Assembly (NCBI RefSeq): GCF_015390235.1
Contig: NZ_VUOH01000003.1
Location: 124,001 to 188,000 of the forward strand
Direction: 5' to 3'
Length of the DNA: 64,000 nt
From: Quadrisphaera sp. INWT6
GTDB taxonomy: Bacteria; Actinomycetota; Actinomycetes; Actinomycetales; Quadrisphaeraceae
Shown here piece after piece: positions 43,789-53,189 of this stretch; positions within the stretch are counted from its first letter, which is position 1, and every line of letters starts with the position of its first letter. The notes beneath the pieces are model-generated. The model saw only the letters and a list, made by a program, of their open reading frames with translations. It was not told where the DNA came from and made no database searches. The position numbers were made by a program, and so were the translations under genes.

Positions 43789-44487
43789 ATGAAGATGCAC
43801 CGTCGCACCTCCACCCTCCTGGCGACCCTGGCCGCCCTGGCCCTCAGCACCGCCGCCCTGGCCAGCGCCCCCGCCGCCAGCGCAGCCCCCGGGGACCGCG
43901 AGCTGGTCAACCGCTGGTACGCCAACTTCCTGGGCCGCCTCGCCGACCCCGGATCGCAGTACTGGGTGGACCGCCTCACCACCCAAGCCCCCGCAGACGT
44001 GCTGTGGGCCATCACCCACTCCGAGGAGTACGACGCCACCACCATCGACCTGTACTACCGCTCGCAGCTCAACCGCGAGCCCGACCGCGGGGCCCGCTAC
44101 TGGGTCGACGGCATCAACGCCCAGCGCTTCCCCGCCGAGTGGGCCCTGCAGAACATCCTGGCCTCGGCGGAGTACCAGGCCGGCAGAAGCAGCACCACCG
44201 TCATCAACGGGTACTACGAAACCCTGCTGGGCCGCGCACCCAGCGCAGGGGAGGTTTCCTACTGGGCCGGGCGCCTTCGCACTGCTGGCTCCCTGGGGAC
44301 GGTCCGAGAGATCTACTACTCTAGTGAAGCGGTCACCCGGCGCATCACCGACACCTACGACCAGCTGCTGGACCGTGCGCCCAGTTCCGGGGAGGTCTCC
44401 TACTGGTACCCCAAGCAGGTGGAGAACTCCGTCAACGTGGACGTTCTGATCGCCTCCACCCCCGAGTACCGCACGTTGAGCTCCTGA
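43789..44487 (+). CDS. secreted DUF4214 protein
   Basis: 232 residues: Sec signal peptide (MKMHRRTSTLLATLAALAL...ASAAPG) and three to four DUF4214 units, each carrying YxxxLGRxADPGSxYW-like motifs (NFLGRLADPGSQYW, LNREPDRGARYW, LLGRAPSAGEVSYW, LLDRAPSSGEVSYW). DUF4214 is common in exported, matrix or adhesion-linked proteins; exact role unknown. ATG 43789 is favoured over the upstream in-frame start at 43765 by the signal peptide and the -10. Confidence 0.87.
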   Translation: MKMHRRTSTLLATLAALALSTAALASAPAASAAPGDRELVNRWYANFLGRLADPGSQYWVDRLTTQAPADVLWAITHSEEYDATTIDLYYRSQLNREPDRGARYWVDGINAQRFPAEWALQNILASAEYQAGRSSTTVINGYYETLLGRAPSAGEVSYWAGRLRTAGSLGTVREIYYSSEAVTRRITDTYDQLLDRAPSSGEVSYWYPKQVENSVNVDVLIASTPEYRTLSS

Positions 44488-44803
44488 CAGCCCGGCCCAG
44501 GCATGACAGGGCCCAGTCCTGTGGCCTGTGGGCCCGCTCGGACGTGAATGCCCGACCGGGCCAACGCATCGCGGCGCCACCGCGCCCCGCAGTGGTCCTG
44601 TGGCCGAGGGGTGGCCGAGGGGTGGCCAAGGGGTGGCCGGTGCCTACGAGCGGGCGGTTAGCGAGGGCGATGCTCAAGCGCCGGCGCTGGCGACCGTGAA
44701 AAGCCCACACAGGACCTCACCGCACCGGGACGCCATCGACGCCCGGCCTCAGCTCTCTGCCTGCACCAGCGCTCCAGGTGCTCGAGGCACAGCCCGCCGC
44801 GGC
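44488..44803. other. intergenic between converging genes; tandem 11-mer and hairpin
   Basis: No gene seen. It holds a possible hairpin (GGGCCCA 44509-44515 with TGGGCCC 44529-44535) just after the DUF4214 stop, and three tandem 11-bp units TGGCCGAGGGG (44601-44633, the third with one change). Confidence 0.5.
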
Positions 44804-45694
44804 CTACCTGACCTGCACCCCACCCCGAGGGGCATCCGCGCTCTGCCCGGCGTCCCAGCCCGAGTACCACGCCGGTCCCCCGTCACGGCGGTAGATGACC
44901 ACGTTGCCGTCGTCCTGGACGACCAGCCGGGAACGAGCTCCGGTGGTGCCGGTGGCGAAGAGCACCGACCCGTCCCCGGCGTAGGCCACCAGGTTCCCAT
45001 CGGCCTGGAAGGCGAGCCGGGTGGCGCCGTAGGACCCGGTGAAGAACAGCGGCCGCCCCGAGCTGGCGCGGACCACCACGTTGCCGTCGGCTTGCAGGTT
45101 CAGGGAGTAGCGCCCGCCTGCGGAGGTGACCCGCTGGCCCGCCAGCAGCTGCTCACCGGGGTATAGACCGGTGCGGTCCCAGCCGGTGTAGAAAGCCACC
45201 TGCCCGCCGGGGCCGGTGATGACCACGTTGCCGTCGTCCTGCACCCGCAAGGACGCGCCCGCGCTGATGTAGGTGCCGGAGTGCCACAGCACCGCCCCAC
45301 TGGCGGCGTAGATGACGGCGTTGCCGTCGGGCTGCAGGGTGAAGCGGGCGCCGGGGTTGGCATAGGTGCCGGAGTGCCACAGCACCCGGTAGTTCGCACC
45401 GTAGGCGACCAGGTTGCCGTCGGTCTGGAAGGCCAGGCCGTGGGAGCGGTCGGGGCTGAGCAGCCACTGGCCGGGGGCCAGGGACTGGCCCGGGGCCAAG
45501 CGGTCACTGAGGCGGTCGCTGGGCGTGGCGGCACTCAGCACCGGCGCGGCCGGCGCGGTGAGCACCGTGGCCACGGGCGCAGGTGCTGCTGAGGCTGAGA
45601 CGGCAGCAGCGCCCATGCAGGCGGCGGCCAGGGCAGCCCCGGTGAGGGCTGCGGTCACGGTGGTAGCGGACAGCCGGGGCAGGGGCAGGCGCAT
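44804..45694 (-). CDS. secreted bulb-type lectin domain protein
   Basis: 296 residues: signal peptide (MRLPLPRLSATTVTAALTG... ending SASAAPAP) followed by two B_lectin (mannose-binding, GNA-like) domains. Six copies of the QxDxNxVxY site are visible: QTDGNLVAY, QPDGNAVIY, QDDGNVVIT, QADGNVVVR, QADGNLVAY and QDDGNVVIY; four keep the full consensus with final Tyr. Likely binds mannose-type glycans outside the cell. ATG 45694 gives the clean signal peptide; an in-frame GTG lies just upstream. Convergent with the DUF4214 gene. Confidence 0.88.
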   Translation of the reverse strand: MRLPLPRLSATTVTAALTGAALAAACMGAAAVSASAAPAPVATVLTAPAAPVLSAATPSDRLSDRLAPGQSLAPGQWLLSPDRSHGLAFQTDGNLVAYGANYRVLWHSGTYANPGARFTLQPDGNAVIYAASGAVLWHSGTYISAGASLRVQDDGNVVITGPGGQVAFYTGWDRTGLYPGEQLLAGQRVTSAGGRYSLNLQADGNVVVRASSGRPLFFTGSYGATRLAFQADGNLVAYAGDGSVLFATGTTGARSRLVVQDDGNVVIYRRDGGPAWYSGWDAGQSADAPRGGVQVR

Positions 45695-46066
45695 CGCAGT
45701 CCTGACGTCGTTGAGCAGGCGTACACCGAACGTAGTCGCCGCAGGTGCTCGGGCCTTCATGAACACCGTTGTCGACCACCGACTAGCCGCCTGTCGTCGC
45801 AGCAGCACGCCAATCCGACGGAGCCGCCCTGGGCACTCCCCAGCGAGCCACCTGGAGGCGCCCAAGGGCGGCAGTGCTGCAGCCCAGTATGAGGACGCCG
45901 CCAGTCGAGGCGTCCACCTCGCCCAGTGCTCACCTTCGGTGTCTGAGTTGGTCATCCCGAGTGACACACGATTGCCGCGGCGGAGTGCGAAGGCACAGAA
46001 GGCGCCCGGTCGCCGGTCCCTGACCGGGCCTAGCCACTGCGACTGCGCAACCACCACCCTGCCCCC
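45695..46066. other. intergenic, nothing recognised
   Basis: 372 bp with no supportable gene on either strand; it must contain the lectin promoter on the minus strand. Confidence 0.4.
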
Positions 46067-46228
46067 ATGAACAGCACCGGGTCGACGCCCGACACCGGCG
46101 CAACCACCGAAGATGACCATCCCGCAGACCGGACCGCAGCCCTGCGCGCACTGGTGCTCGCCGCGCTCCCAGGGGCCGCCGTCTGGGCAGCAGGCTGGAG
46201 CTGGAACGCACCCTTCACCCCTGACTGA
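46067..46228 (+). CDS. small putative membrane protein (53 aa)
   Basis: ATG 46067 to TGA 46228. The first 25 residues are polar and acidic (NSTGSTPDTGATTEDD), followed by a hydrophobic helix with Trp residues (LVLAALPGAAVWAAGWSW). No good Shine-Dalgarno. The polar-tail-plus-helix shape suggests a real small protein, but without comparison this is weak. Confidence 0.35.
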   Translation: MNSTGSTPDTGATTEDDHPADRTAALRALVLAALPGAAVWAAGWSWNAPFTPD

Positions 46229-46322
46229 GTCGCCCTGGGTGTGATGGAGTTTCATGACCTTGGAGACGAGGATGAGCCCATGCCCAAGGACCACCCCCCA
46301 GGGCAGTGCACTCGCTATGAGT

Positions 46323-48616
46323 TCACGCGCGGTCGAGGTCCAGGACGACGCGGTCGTTGGTGGCCTGCAGCCCGGCGCCAGTGCCAACCGCCAGTGACCA
46401 CCTCTGGACCCCACTCGCCGTGGCGTGCAACGTCCGGCCGCGGCGCTCGACGTCGATGACACCGGGCTCTTCACCCACGGGACCGGGCACTGACACTCGG
46501 ACGTGCTGTCCGTCGGTGAGCTCGAAGGCGCGCAGCACGAGACCCTCACGAAGGTCCCTGTCGGGCCGGTCGACGCGCTCGCCGGTGGCCAGCACTGTGC
46601 CGGGCCGCACCAGCAGGGGCAGAGAATCGACGTCATGCTGCTGGCGGTACCAGCGCGGGCCGACCAGCACCGAGCCGTCGAGCAACGAAGTCCAACGACC
46701 CTCGGGCACGTAGACGTCGACGGTTCCGTCGGCGGTGAACACCGGCGCCACCACGAGGTCAGGCCCGAGGGCGTACTGAGTGGCGATGCCCGCGGTCGCC
46801 GGGTCGCGGGGGAACTCCACGGCCATCGGCCGCATGACGGGGATCCCGTCGGTGTGCGCCTCCTCCCCCACCCCCGCCAGGTACGGCATGAGGCTGAGCT
46901 TCAGCTCGGTGAAGCGGCGGGCGACCTCCACAGACTCCTCGTCGACCAGCCACGGCACCCGGTAGCTGCTGGAGCCGTGCAAGCGGCTGTGGGAGGACAG
47001 GAGGCCGAAGGCGAGCCAGCGCTTGAACACCCCCGGGTCGGGGGTGCCCTCGAAGCCGCCGATGTCGTGGCTCCAGTACCCAAACCCCGACGCCGACAGC
47101 GACAGCCCACCGCGCAGCGACTCGGCCATGGCCGCGTGCGTGACTCGCAGTCTCCACCCCAGTGCACCGGGAACTGCTGACCACCAGCGGTGGCGGAGCG
47201 CGCGAACACGACTGCCTCGCCCTCGCCGCGCTCCTCGCGCAGCACCTCGAAGACGGTGCGGTTGTAGAGCTGGGCGTAGTGGTTGTGCATCCGTTCGGGG
47301 TCAGAGCCGTCGTGCCAGACGACATCGGTGGGGATGCGCTCGCCGAAGTCGGTCTTGAAGGCGTCGACGCCCTGGCCGAGCAGCTCGCGCAGGTATCCGC
47401 TGAACCACTCCTGCGCGGCGGGGCTGGTGAAGTCGACCAGGGCCATCCCGGCCTGCCACAGGTCCGTCTGCCACACCGAGCCGTCGGCGCGCCGCACCAG
47501 GTGCCCCAGGCGCCGCCCCTCCTCGAACAGCCGGGAGCGCTGTGCGATGTAGGGGTTGATCCAGACGCACACGCGCAGGTCGCGCTCGTGCAGACGGCGC
47601 AGCATCCCCTCGGGGTCGGGAAAGACCGCGGGGTCCCACACGAAGTCGGTCCAGTGGAAGGCCCGCATCCAGAAGCAGTCGAAGTGGAACACCGACAGCG
47701 GCAGTCCCCGCTCAGCCATGCCGTCGACGAACGACATCACGACGTCCTCGTCGTAGCTGGTGGTGAATGACGTGGAGAGCCACAGCCCGTACGACCACAG
47801 CGGCACGCGGGCGGGGCGTCCGGTCAAGGCGGTGTAGCGGCGCAGCACGTCCTTGGGCTCCGGACCAGCGATCACGTAGTACTGGAGCACCTCCCCCGGC
47901 ACGGAGAACTGCGTGGCTGAGACCGCCTCAGAACCCACCTCGAAGGAGACCCGGCCCGGGTGGTCGACGAAGACCCCGTAGCCCGCGTCGGACAGCAGGA
48001 AGGGCACGTTCTTGTAGGCCTGCTCGCTCGAGGTGCCGCCGTCGGCGTTCCACACCTCGACCGACTGCCCGTTCTTGGCGAGGGGGCCGAAGCGCTCACC
48101 GAGGCCGTAGAGGTGCTCACGCGGCCCGAGCGAGAGCTGCTCGTGCACGAAGGTGCGTCCCTCGCCGTCGCGGACCACGCCGACGCTGCGCGCCCCGGAC
48201 GACGTCAGCACCCGCCCCTCGTGCTCGAAGTCGACGCGCCAGGGACCCTCGGTGGCCACCCGGGCCGACAGCGTGCCGCTGGTGAGGGAGGCCACGGGCT
48301 CGCCGGCGTCGGCAGGCAGCTGGACCTTGAGGTCGGTGGCCTCGAGGAAGAGCTCGACGTGCGGCCCGCGGTCCAGCCCGCCGGTGTGGTGCTCGAGGCG
48401 CACTCCGATGACATCGGGGGCGGGGCTGGTGAGGGTCACCGTGACGGTCGGGCGGTTGAGGGTGTCACCACGGCGGGCGAGCTCCTTGGTGGAGGTGTGC
48501 ACCACCAGGGCCTCAGCCCCGCCGTCGCGCTCGAGGACCTCGACCTCGACCACCTGACGCGGTCGCAGCACCTCCAGCCCGGGGAGCAGCTGCCAGAAGC
48601 CGTCGGTGAACTTCAC
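46323..48616 (-). pseudogene. yicI: GH31 alpha-xylosidase (YicI type), one frame break
   Basis: Removes alpha-xylosyl residues, for example from xyloglucan oligosaccharides or isoprimeverose. Read through, 764 residues: N-terminal beta-sandwich, catalytic barrel with WDPAVFPDPEGMLRRLHE, the nucleophile box AFKTDFGERIPTDVVW and HNHYAQLYNRTVFEVLREE, all YicI-like, and a C-terminal beta domain. The break is at about 47140, where GAG TC-ACG CAC should read GAG TCN ACG CAC; one added base makes 765 codons. GTG 48616 has AGGAGG upstream. It is under the LacI operator at 48645-48656. It may be intact in the cell. Confidence 0.85.
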
Positions 48617-48644
48617 GGGTGGAGCCTCCTCATCGAGAGCGCAT

Positions 48645-48656
48645 CGAAGCGCTTCG
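48645..48656. promoter_or_regulatory. LacI-family operator of the alpha-xylosidase gene
   Basis: CGAAGCGCTTCG, a perfect 12-bp palindrome with the central CG typical of LacI/GalR sites. It lies just downstream of a minus-strand -10 (TACCTT, 48661-48666). The identical site is at 49864-49875. Confidence 0.82.
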
Positions 48657-48723
48657 CATAAAGGTACCCCGCTGTCCGAGCGAACGTCGAGACTCCTCGT
48701 GCCGCAGCGGAACTGCAGGCGAC

Positions 48724-48729
48724 TAACCT
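48724..48729 (+). promoter_or_regulatory. -10 element of the LacI regulator gene
   Basis: TAACCT, 6 nt before GTG 48736; leaderless spacing. Confidence 0.5.
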
Positions 48730-48735
48730 CCGCTC

Positions 48736-49752
48736 GTGCCGACCATCGAGGACGTGGCGCGCGCTGCCGGCGTCTCCCTCTCCACGGTGTCCTACGCCCT
48801 GTCGGGCAAGCGTCGTATCTCCGAGGCCACCCGGCTGCGGGTCGAGCGTGCCGCTCGCGAGCTGGGCTACCGCCCCCACGCCGGCGCACGCGCCCTGGCC
48901 TCCAGCCGCTCAGACGTCATCGCCCTGGCGGTGCCGTTCCGCCCCGGGCTCGACGTGCAGATCGTCATGCAGTTCGTCGCCGGCGTGGTGGCCGCTGCCC
49001 GCACCCACGGCCGCGACGTGCTGCTGCTCACCGCCGACGACCCCGAAGAGGTGGCCCGCGTGGCGGCCAGCTCCACCGCCGACGCCGTGGTGGTCATGGA
49101 CGTCGCCTCCGACGATGCCCGCCTGCCCGCCCTGCGGGCCCTGCCAGTGCCCAGCGTGCTGATCGGGGTGCCCGACGACACCCGCGGCCTCTCGTGCGTC
49201 GACCTCGACTTCACCGCCGCCGGGCGGCTCGCCGTGAGCACGCTGGCCGAGGCCGGACACACCACGATCGGCCTGGTCAGCGCGTCGGCAACGCGCCTGG
49301 CGGAGGGCGCCAACTACGCCGTGAGGATGCGTGCCGGCGCCCTGGCCGGGGCCGCCGCGCACGGAGTGGAGCTGCTCCAGGTGCCCTCCGAGCCGACCTT
49401 CGCCGGCGGGGCCGCCGCCGTGCAGGAGGCTTTCACGCGCGGACCGCGGCCCACGGCGCTGGTCGTGCACAACGAGGCCGCCCTGGGGGGCGTGGTCTCT
49501 GCGCTGGAGCGCCTGGGCCTGCGCGTGCCGGCCGACGTCTCTGTCGTGGCCGTCGCCCCCTCCGAGATCGCCGCGGCCCTGCCGATCCGCTTGACCACCG
49601 TCGAGGTGCCGGGCCAGCGGATCGGGCGCATCGCCGTGGAGATGGCCATGCAGCGCATGGGCGGTGACGACACCGCTGAGACCCGCCTGGTGGCGCCGGC
49701 CCTCCTCGACGCCGAGGTCTCCGTGGCGCGCTGCGCGGCGCAACCGGCCTAA
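48736..49752 (+). CDS. LacI-family transcriptional repressor
   Basis: 338 residues: LacI HTH at the extreme N-terminus (TIEDVARAAGVSLSTVSYAL) with hinge helix HAGARALAS, then a periplasmic-binding-type sensor domain (DGVA-like positions, VPADVSVVAVAP, IRLTTVEVPGQRIG). GTG 48736 is fixed by the HTH and by the leaderless -10. It stands between the GH31 gene and the importer operon, each of which has one identical palindrome, so it is the likely repressor of both, released by a xyloside or galactoside. Confidence 0.94.
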   Translation: MPTIEDVARAAGVSLSTVSYALSGKRRISEATRLRVERAARELGYRPHAGARALASSRSDVIALAVPFRPGLDVQIVMQFVAGVVAAARTHGRDVLLLTADDPEEVARVAASSTADAVVVMDVASDDARLPALRALPVPSVLIGVPDDTRGLSCVDLDFTAAGRLAVSTLAEAGHTTIGLVSASATRLAEGANYAVRMRAGALAGAAAHGVELLQVPSEPTFAGGAAAVQEAFTRGPRPTALVVHNEAALGGVVSALERLGLRVPADVSVVAVAPSEIAAALPIRLTTVEVPGQRIGRIAVEMAMQRMGGDDTAETRLVAPALLDAEVSVARCAAQPA

Positions 49753-49863
49753 ACCCCGCCTCACGGCGCTCACCGCTCGCCCCCACCGCCGGCCTCGCCC
49801 CCCGGGGATGCCCGGGGTTGACGCACGCCCACCCTCCTGCGCACACTGGCTCGACTTCACAGT

Positions 49864-49875
49864 CGAAGCGCTTCG
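49864..49875. promoter_or_regulatory. LacI-family operator of the importer/GH42 operon
   Basis: Second copy of CGAAGCGCTTCG, 44 bp before ATG 49920. A TTGACG (49818-49823) with a weak CACACT -10 18 bp on would put the start of transcription just upstream of the site. Confidence 0.82.
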
Positions 49876-49919
49876 CCATCCAGAGTCGGGTGGAGGCCAC
49901 CGTCGAAGGAGATGCGTGG

Positions 49920-51221
49920 ATGTCCCGCAAGAGTCTTCTCACCGCTGCCGCCCTCAGCGCCGCCCTCGTGCTGTCCGCCTGTTCTGGCGGCTCCGGTTCT
50001 GGTGGTGAGGGCGGCGGCGACGGTCCCGTCACCCTCGACTACTGGGCCTGGGGCACCGCCCAGCCCGGCCTGGTGGAGGCGTGGAACGCCGCCAACCCCG
50101 ACATCCAGGTGCGCCTGACGGACGCCGGCGGCGGCACCGACTCCTCGGCCAAGCTGCTCACCTCGACCCGCGCGGGCGAGGCCCCGGACGTCGCCGTCGT
50201 CGAGTACCAGACCCTCCCCGCGATGATCGTCGGTGACGTCGCCACCGACATCACCGACCTCGTGCCGCAGGACGTCACCGAAGCCTTCCCGGCCAGCACC
50301 TGGGACCTGACCCGCTTCAACGACGCGGTCTACGGCGTCCCGCAGGACGTCGGCCCCCAGGCGCTGGTCTACAATTCCGCGCGCTTGGCCGAGCTCGGCA
50401 TCACGGTGCCCGCCACGTGGGCGGAGTTCACCGAGGCCGCCCGCGCCGTTCGCGCAGCCAACCCGAACGCCTACCTGGCGACCTTCAACCCGGGTGAGTT
50501 CGGCTTCTTCGCCGCGATGGCCCAGCAGGCCGGCGCCTCCTGGTGGGAGGTCGACGGCGAGTCGTGGAGCGTCGGCATCGACAGTCCCGAGTCCGTGGCG
50601 GTGGCCGACTACTGGCAGCAGCTGGTCGACGAGGACCTCGTCAAGGTTGAGGACCTGCTCACCCCGCAGTGGAACCAGGAGCTGAACGCCGGGCAGATCC
50701 TGTCGTGGCCCTCTGCACTGTGGGCGCCGGGCGTCATCTCCGGCGTCGCCCCCGACATGACCGGCCAGTGGGCGATGGCTCCGATGCCGCAGTGGACCCC
50801 CGGTGATGACCGCGTCGCCTACCAGGGGGGCTCGGCCACCATCGTGACCACCTCCTCGGACCACCCGGAGGAGGCCGCCGAGTTCGCCGCCTGGATCAAC
50901 ACCTCCCAGGAGGGCGCGGACATCCAGCTGACCACCGGTCAGTACCCCGCCTCCACGCTCGGCCAGACCACCGCCGAGGGTTCTGCGCCGCCGGAGCTGA
51001 TGCCGCAGCAGACCGACTTCTGGACCACCGCCTCCGGCATCGCCCAGAACACCATCCCCGCCATCACGTGGGGTCCGAACGTCAACGTCGCCTCCAGCGC
51101 CTTCCAGGACGCCATGGCGGCCGCGGTGCGCGATGGGCAGCCCCTGTCCAGCGCGCTGGCGCAGACCCAGCAGGCCGTCGTCGCCGACATGGAGAAGACC
51201 GGCTTCGACGTCACCGGCTGA
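49920..51221 (+). CDS. sugar-binding lipoprotein of an ABC importer
   Basis: 433 residues, family 1 binding protein with a lipobox (LVLSACSG) after a short hydrophobic signal. Aromatic-rich contacts (YWAWGTAQPGLVEAW, ASWWEVDGESW) are usual for oligosaccharide binding. AAGGAG lies 8 nt before ATG 49920. First gene of the operon with two permeases and the GH42 enzyme. Confidence 0.94.
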   Translation: MSRKSLLTAAALSAALVLSACSGGSGSGGEGGGDGPVTLDYWAWGTAQPGLVEAWNAANPDIQVRLTDAGGGTDSSAKLLTSTRAGEAPDVAVVEYQTLPAMIVGDVATDITDLVPQDVTEAFPASTWDLTRFNDAVYGVPQDVGPQALVYNSARLAELGITVPATWAEFTEAARAVRAANPNAYLATFNPGEFGFFAAMAQQAGASWWEVDGESWSVGIDSPESVAVADYWQQLVDEDLVKVEDLLTPQWNQELNAGQILSWPSALWAPGVISGVAPDMTGQWAMAPMPQWTPGDDRVAYQGGSATIVTTSSDHPEEAAEFAAWINTSQEGADIQLTTGQYPASTLGQTTAEGSAPPELMPQQTDFWTTASGIAQNTIPAITWGPNVNVASSAFQDAMAAAVRDGQPLSSALAQTQQAVVADMEKTGFDVTG

Positions 51222-51312
51222 CCCGACCGGGACGGCGCCCGGACACCCCTGCCACCGGGCGCCGTCCCGCTCCACATCGCACGTCCCCCGAACCCCCGGC
51301 CGAGGAGCACCT

Positions 51313-52290
51313 GTGGCCAGCACCACGGCACCACCTGCCCACCCCGCGCGCGCCGGGACGCCGTCCGAAGACGGCGGCTCACCGGTGCGCCGCCCTCGCC
51401 AGCGGCACCGCCTGGCCGCCTGGTCGATGCTCGCCCCGGCGTTGCTGCTGTTCGTCGCCTTCCTGCTGGTCCCGATCGGGTACGCGCTCTGGCTCAGCCT
51501 GCGCGGGCTGCGGCTGGAGGGCGGCGGACCGTTCGGGCGTCGGGTGGAGACCTTCGTCGGACTGGAGAACTACGCCACCGCGATCGCCGACGCGGAGTTC
51601 CTCGCCGGGTTCGGGCGCCTGCTCGTCTACGGCGCCCTCGCCGTCCCGTTCACCCTCGGCCTGGCCCTAGTCTTTGCCCTGCTGCTCGATGCCCGAGCGG
51701 CCCGCGCCACCCGGTTCTCCCGCACGGCGATCTTCCTGCCGTACGCGGTGCCCGGCGTGGTCGCCTCGCTGCTGTGGGGCTTCCTCTACCTGCCCGGGAC
51801 CAGCCCCTTCAGCTGGCTGTCCGACCAGCTGGGGGGCGGTGCCATCCCGTTCCTGCTAGACCCGTGGATCTTCGCCTCGGTGGCGAACATCGCGGTCTGG
51901 GGCGGGGTGGGCTTCAACATGATCATCATCTACACCTCGCTGCGTGGGATCCCTGAGGAGATCTACGAGGCCGCCCGCATCGACGGCGCGGGTGAGTGGC
52001 AGATCGCCTGGCGCATCAAGGTGCCGCTGGTGGCGCCGGCCCTCGTGCTCACAGGCCTGTTCTCCCTCATCGGCACGCTGCAGGTCTACGGCGAGCCGAC
52101 CACCCTGCGGCCGATGACCTCGGCCATCTCCCAGACCTGGGTGCCGCTGATGACCATCTACCGCGACGCCTTCACCCGTGACGACCTGCCGCTGGCCGCC
52201 GCTGAGTCCGTGCTGCTGGCCGGCTTGACGGTCGTGCTCTCAGTCGTGCTCCTGCGCCTGAACCAGCGCCGCATCTTCGGAGGCAGCTGA
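51313..52290 (+). CDS. carbohydrate ABC transporter permease (MalF-type)
   Basis: 325 residues, six membrane helices after a polar 35-residue tail; the EAA loop is EAARIDGAGEWQIAWRIKVPL. GTG 51313 has GAGGAG upstream. Its stop overlaps the next ATG (TGATG). No ATPase gene in the operon, implying a shared one elsewhere. Confidence 0.94.
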   Translation: MASTTAPPAHPARAGTPSEDGGSPVRRPRQRHRLAAWSMLAPALLLFVAFLLVPIGYALWLSLRGLRLEGGGPFGRRVETFVGLENYATAIADAEFLAGFGRLLVYGALAVPFTLGLALVFALLLDARAARATRFSRTAIFLPYAVPGVVASLLWGFLYLPGTSPFSWLSDQLGGGAIPFLLDPWIFASVANIAVWGGVGFNMIIIYTSLRGIPEEIYEAARIDGAGEWQIAWRIKVPLVAPALVLTGLFSLIGTLQVYGEPTTLRPMTSAISQTWVPLMTIYRDAFTRDDLPLAAAESVLLAGLTVVLSVVLLRLNQRRIFGGS

Positions 52291-53189
52291 TGACCGCCGC
52301 ACCCTCGACCGCCCGTTCGACCGCGACGGCGGCTCCACCCGCGCCCACGGGGCGCCCCCGCCGCTCGGTCGGCGGCGTCGCCGCCACCACCGTGCTGCTC
52401 CTGGGCGCCCTGTACTGCCTGGTGCCCGTCGCCTGGGTGGTGGTCGCCTCCACCAAGAGCCGCGGGGAGCTCTTCACCACCTTCACGTTCCTGCCGGGCA
52501 GCGGGCTGCTCGACAACCTGGGTGACCTGTTCGCCTACGGCGGCGGGCAGTTCGGCGGGTGGGCGCTGAACTCCCTGCTCTACGCCGGCGTCGGCTCGGT
52601 CCTCTCCACGCTCGTCTCAGCGCTGGCCGGGTACGCGCTGGCAAAGTACGAGTTCACCGGCCGCAACCTCGTCTTCTTCCTGGTGCTCGCCGGGGTGCTC
52701 ATCCCCGGGATCACCCTGGCGGTGCCGCAGTACCTGATCATGTCCGACCTGGGACTGGCCGGCTCGCGCTGGTCGGTGCTGCTGCCCTCGATCATCAGTC
52801 CGTTCGGCATCTACCTGGCCCGCGTCTTCGCGGCCTCCGTGCCCGACGACACCGTCGAGGCCGCCCGCCTCGACGGCGCCAGCGAGGGGCGGATCTTCAT
52901 CTCGATCGCCCTGCCGATGCTGGTGCCGGGCCTGGTGACCCTGTTCATGCTGCAGTTCGTCGGCATCTGGAACAACTTCCTGCTGCCGTTCATCATGCTG
53001 GCCGACCAGGGCAAGTACCCCCTGACCGTGGGCCTGTACACGCTGCTCTCGCGAGGCTCGGGCGAGCCGGGCCTGTACTCCCTGGCGATCATCGGGGCCG
53101 CCCTGTCGGTGATACCCCTGGCCGCCCTGATGCTCGTGCTCCAGCGCTACTGGCGCCTCGACGTGCTGAGCGGGGGGCTGAAGGGATGA
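52290..53189 (+). CDS. carbohydrate ABC transporter permease (MalG-type)
   Basis: 299 residues, six helices; EAA loop EAARLDGASEGRIFISIALPM and the usual Cys/Val-rich first helix. Coupled by overlap at both ends: TGATG with the upstream permease and ATGA with the GH42 gene. Confidence 0.94.
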   Translation: MTAAPSTARSTATAAPPAPTGRPRRSVGGVAATTVLLLGALYCLVPVAWVVVASTKSRGELFTTFTFLPGSGLLDNLGDLFAYGGGQFGGWALNSLLYAGVGSVLSTLVSALAGYALAKYEFTGRNLVFFLVLAGVLIPGITLAVPQYLIMSDLGLAGSRWSVLLPSIISPFGIYLARVFAASVPDDTVEAARLDGASEGRIFISIALPMLVPGLVTLFMLQFVGIWNNFLLPFIMLADQGKYPLTVGLYTLLSRGSGEPGLYSLAIIGAALSVIPLAALMLVLQRYWRLDVLSGGLKG

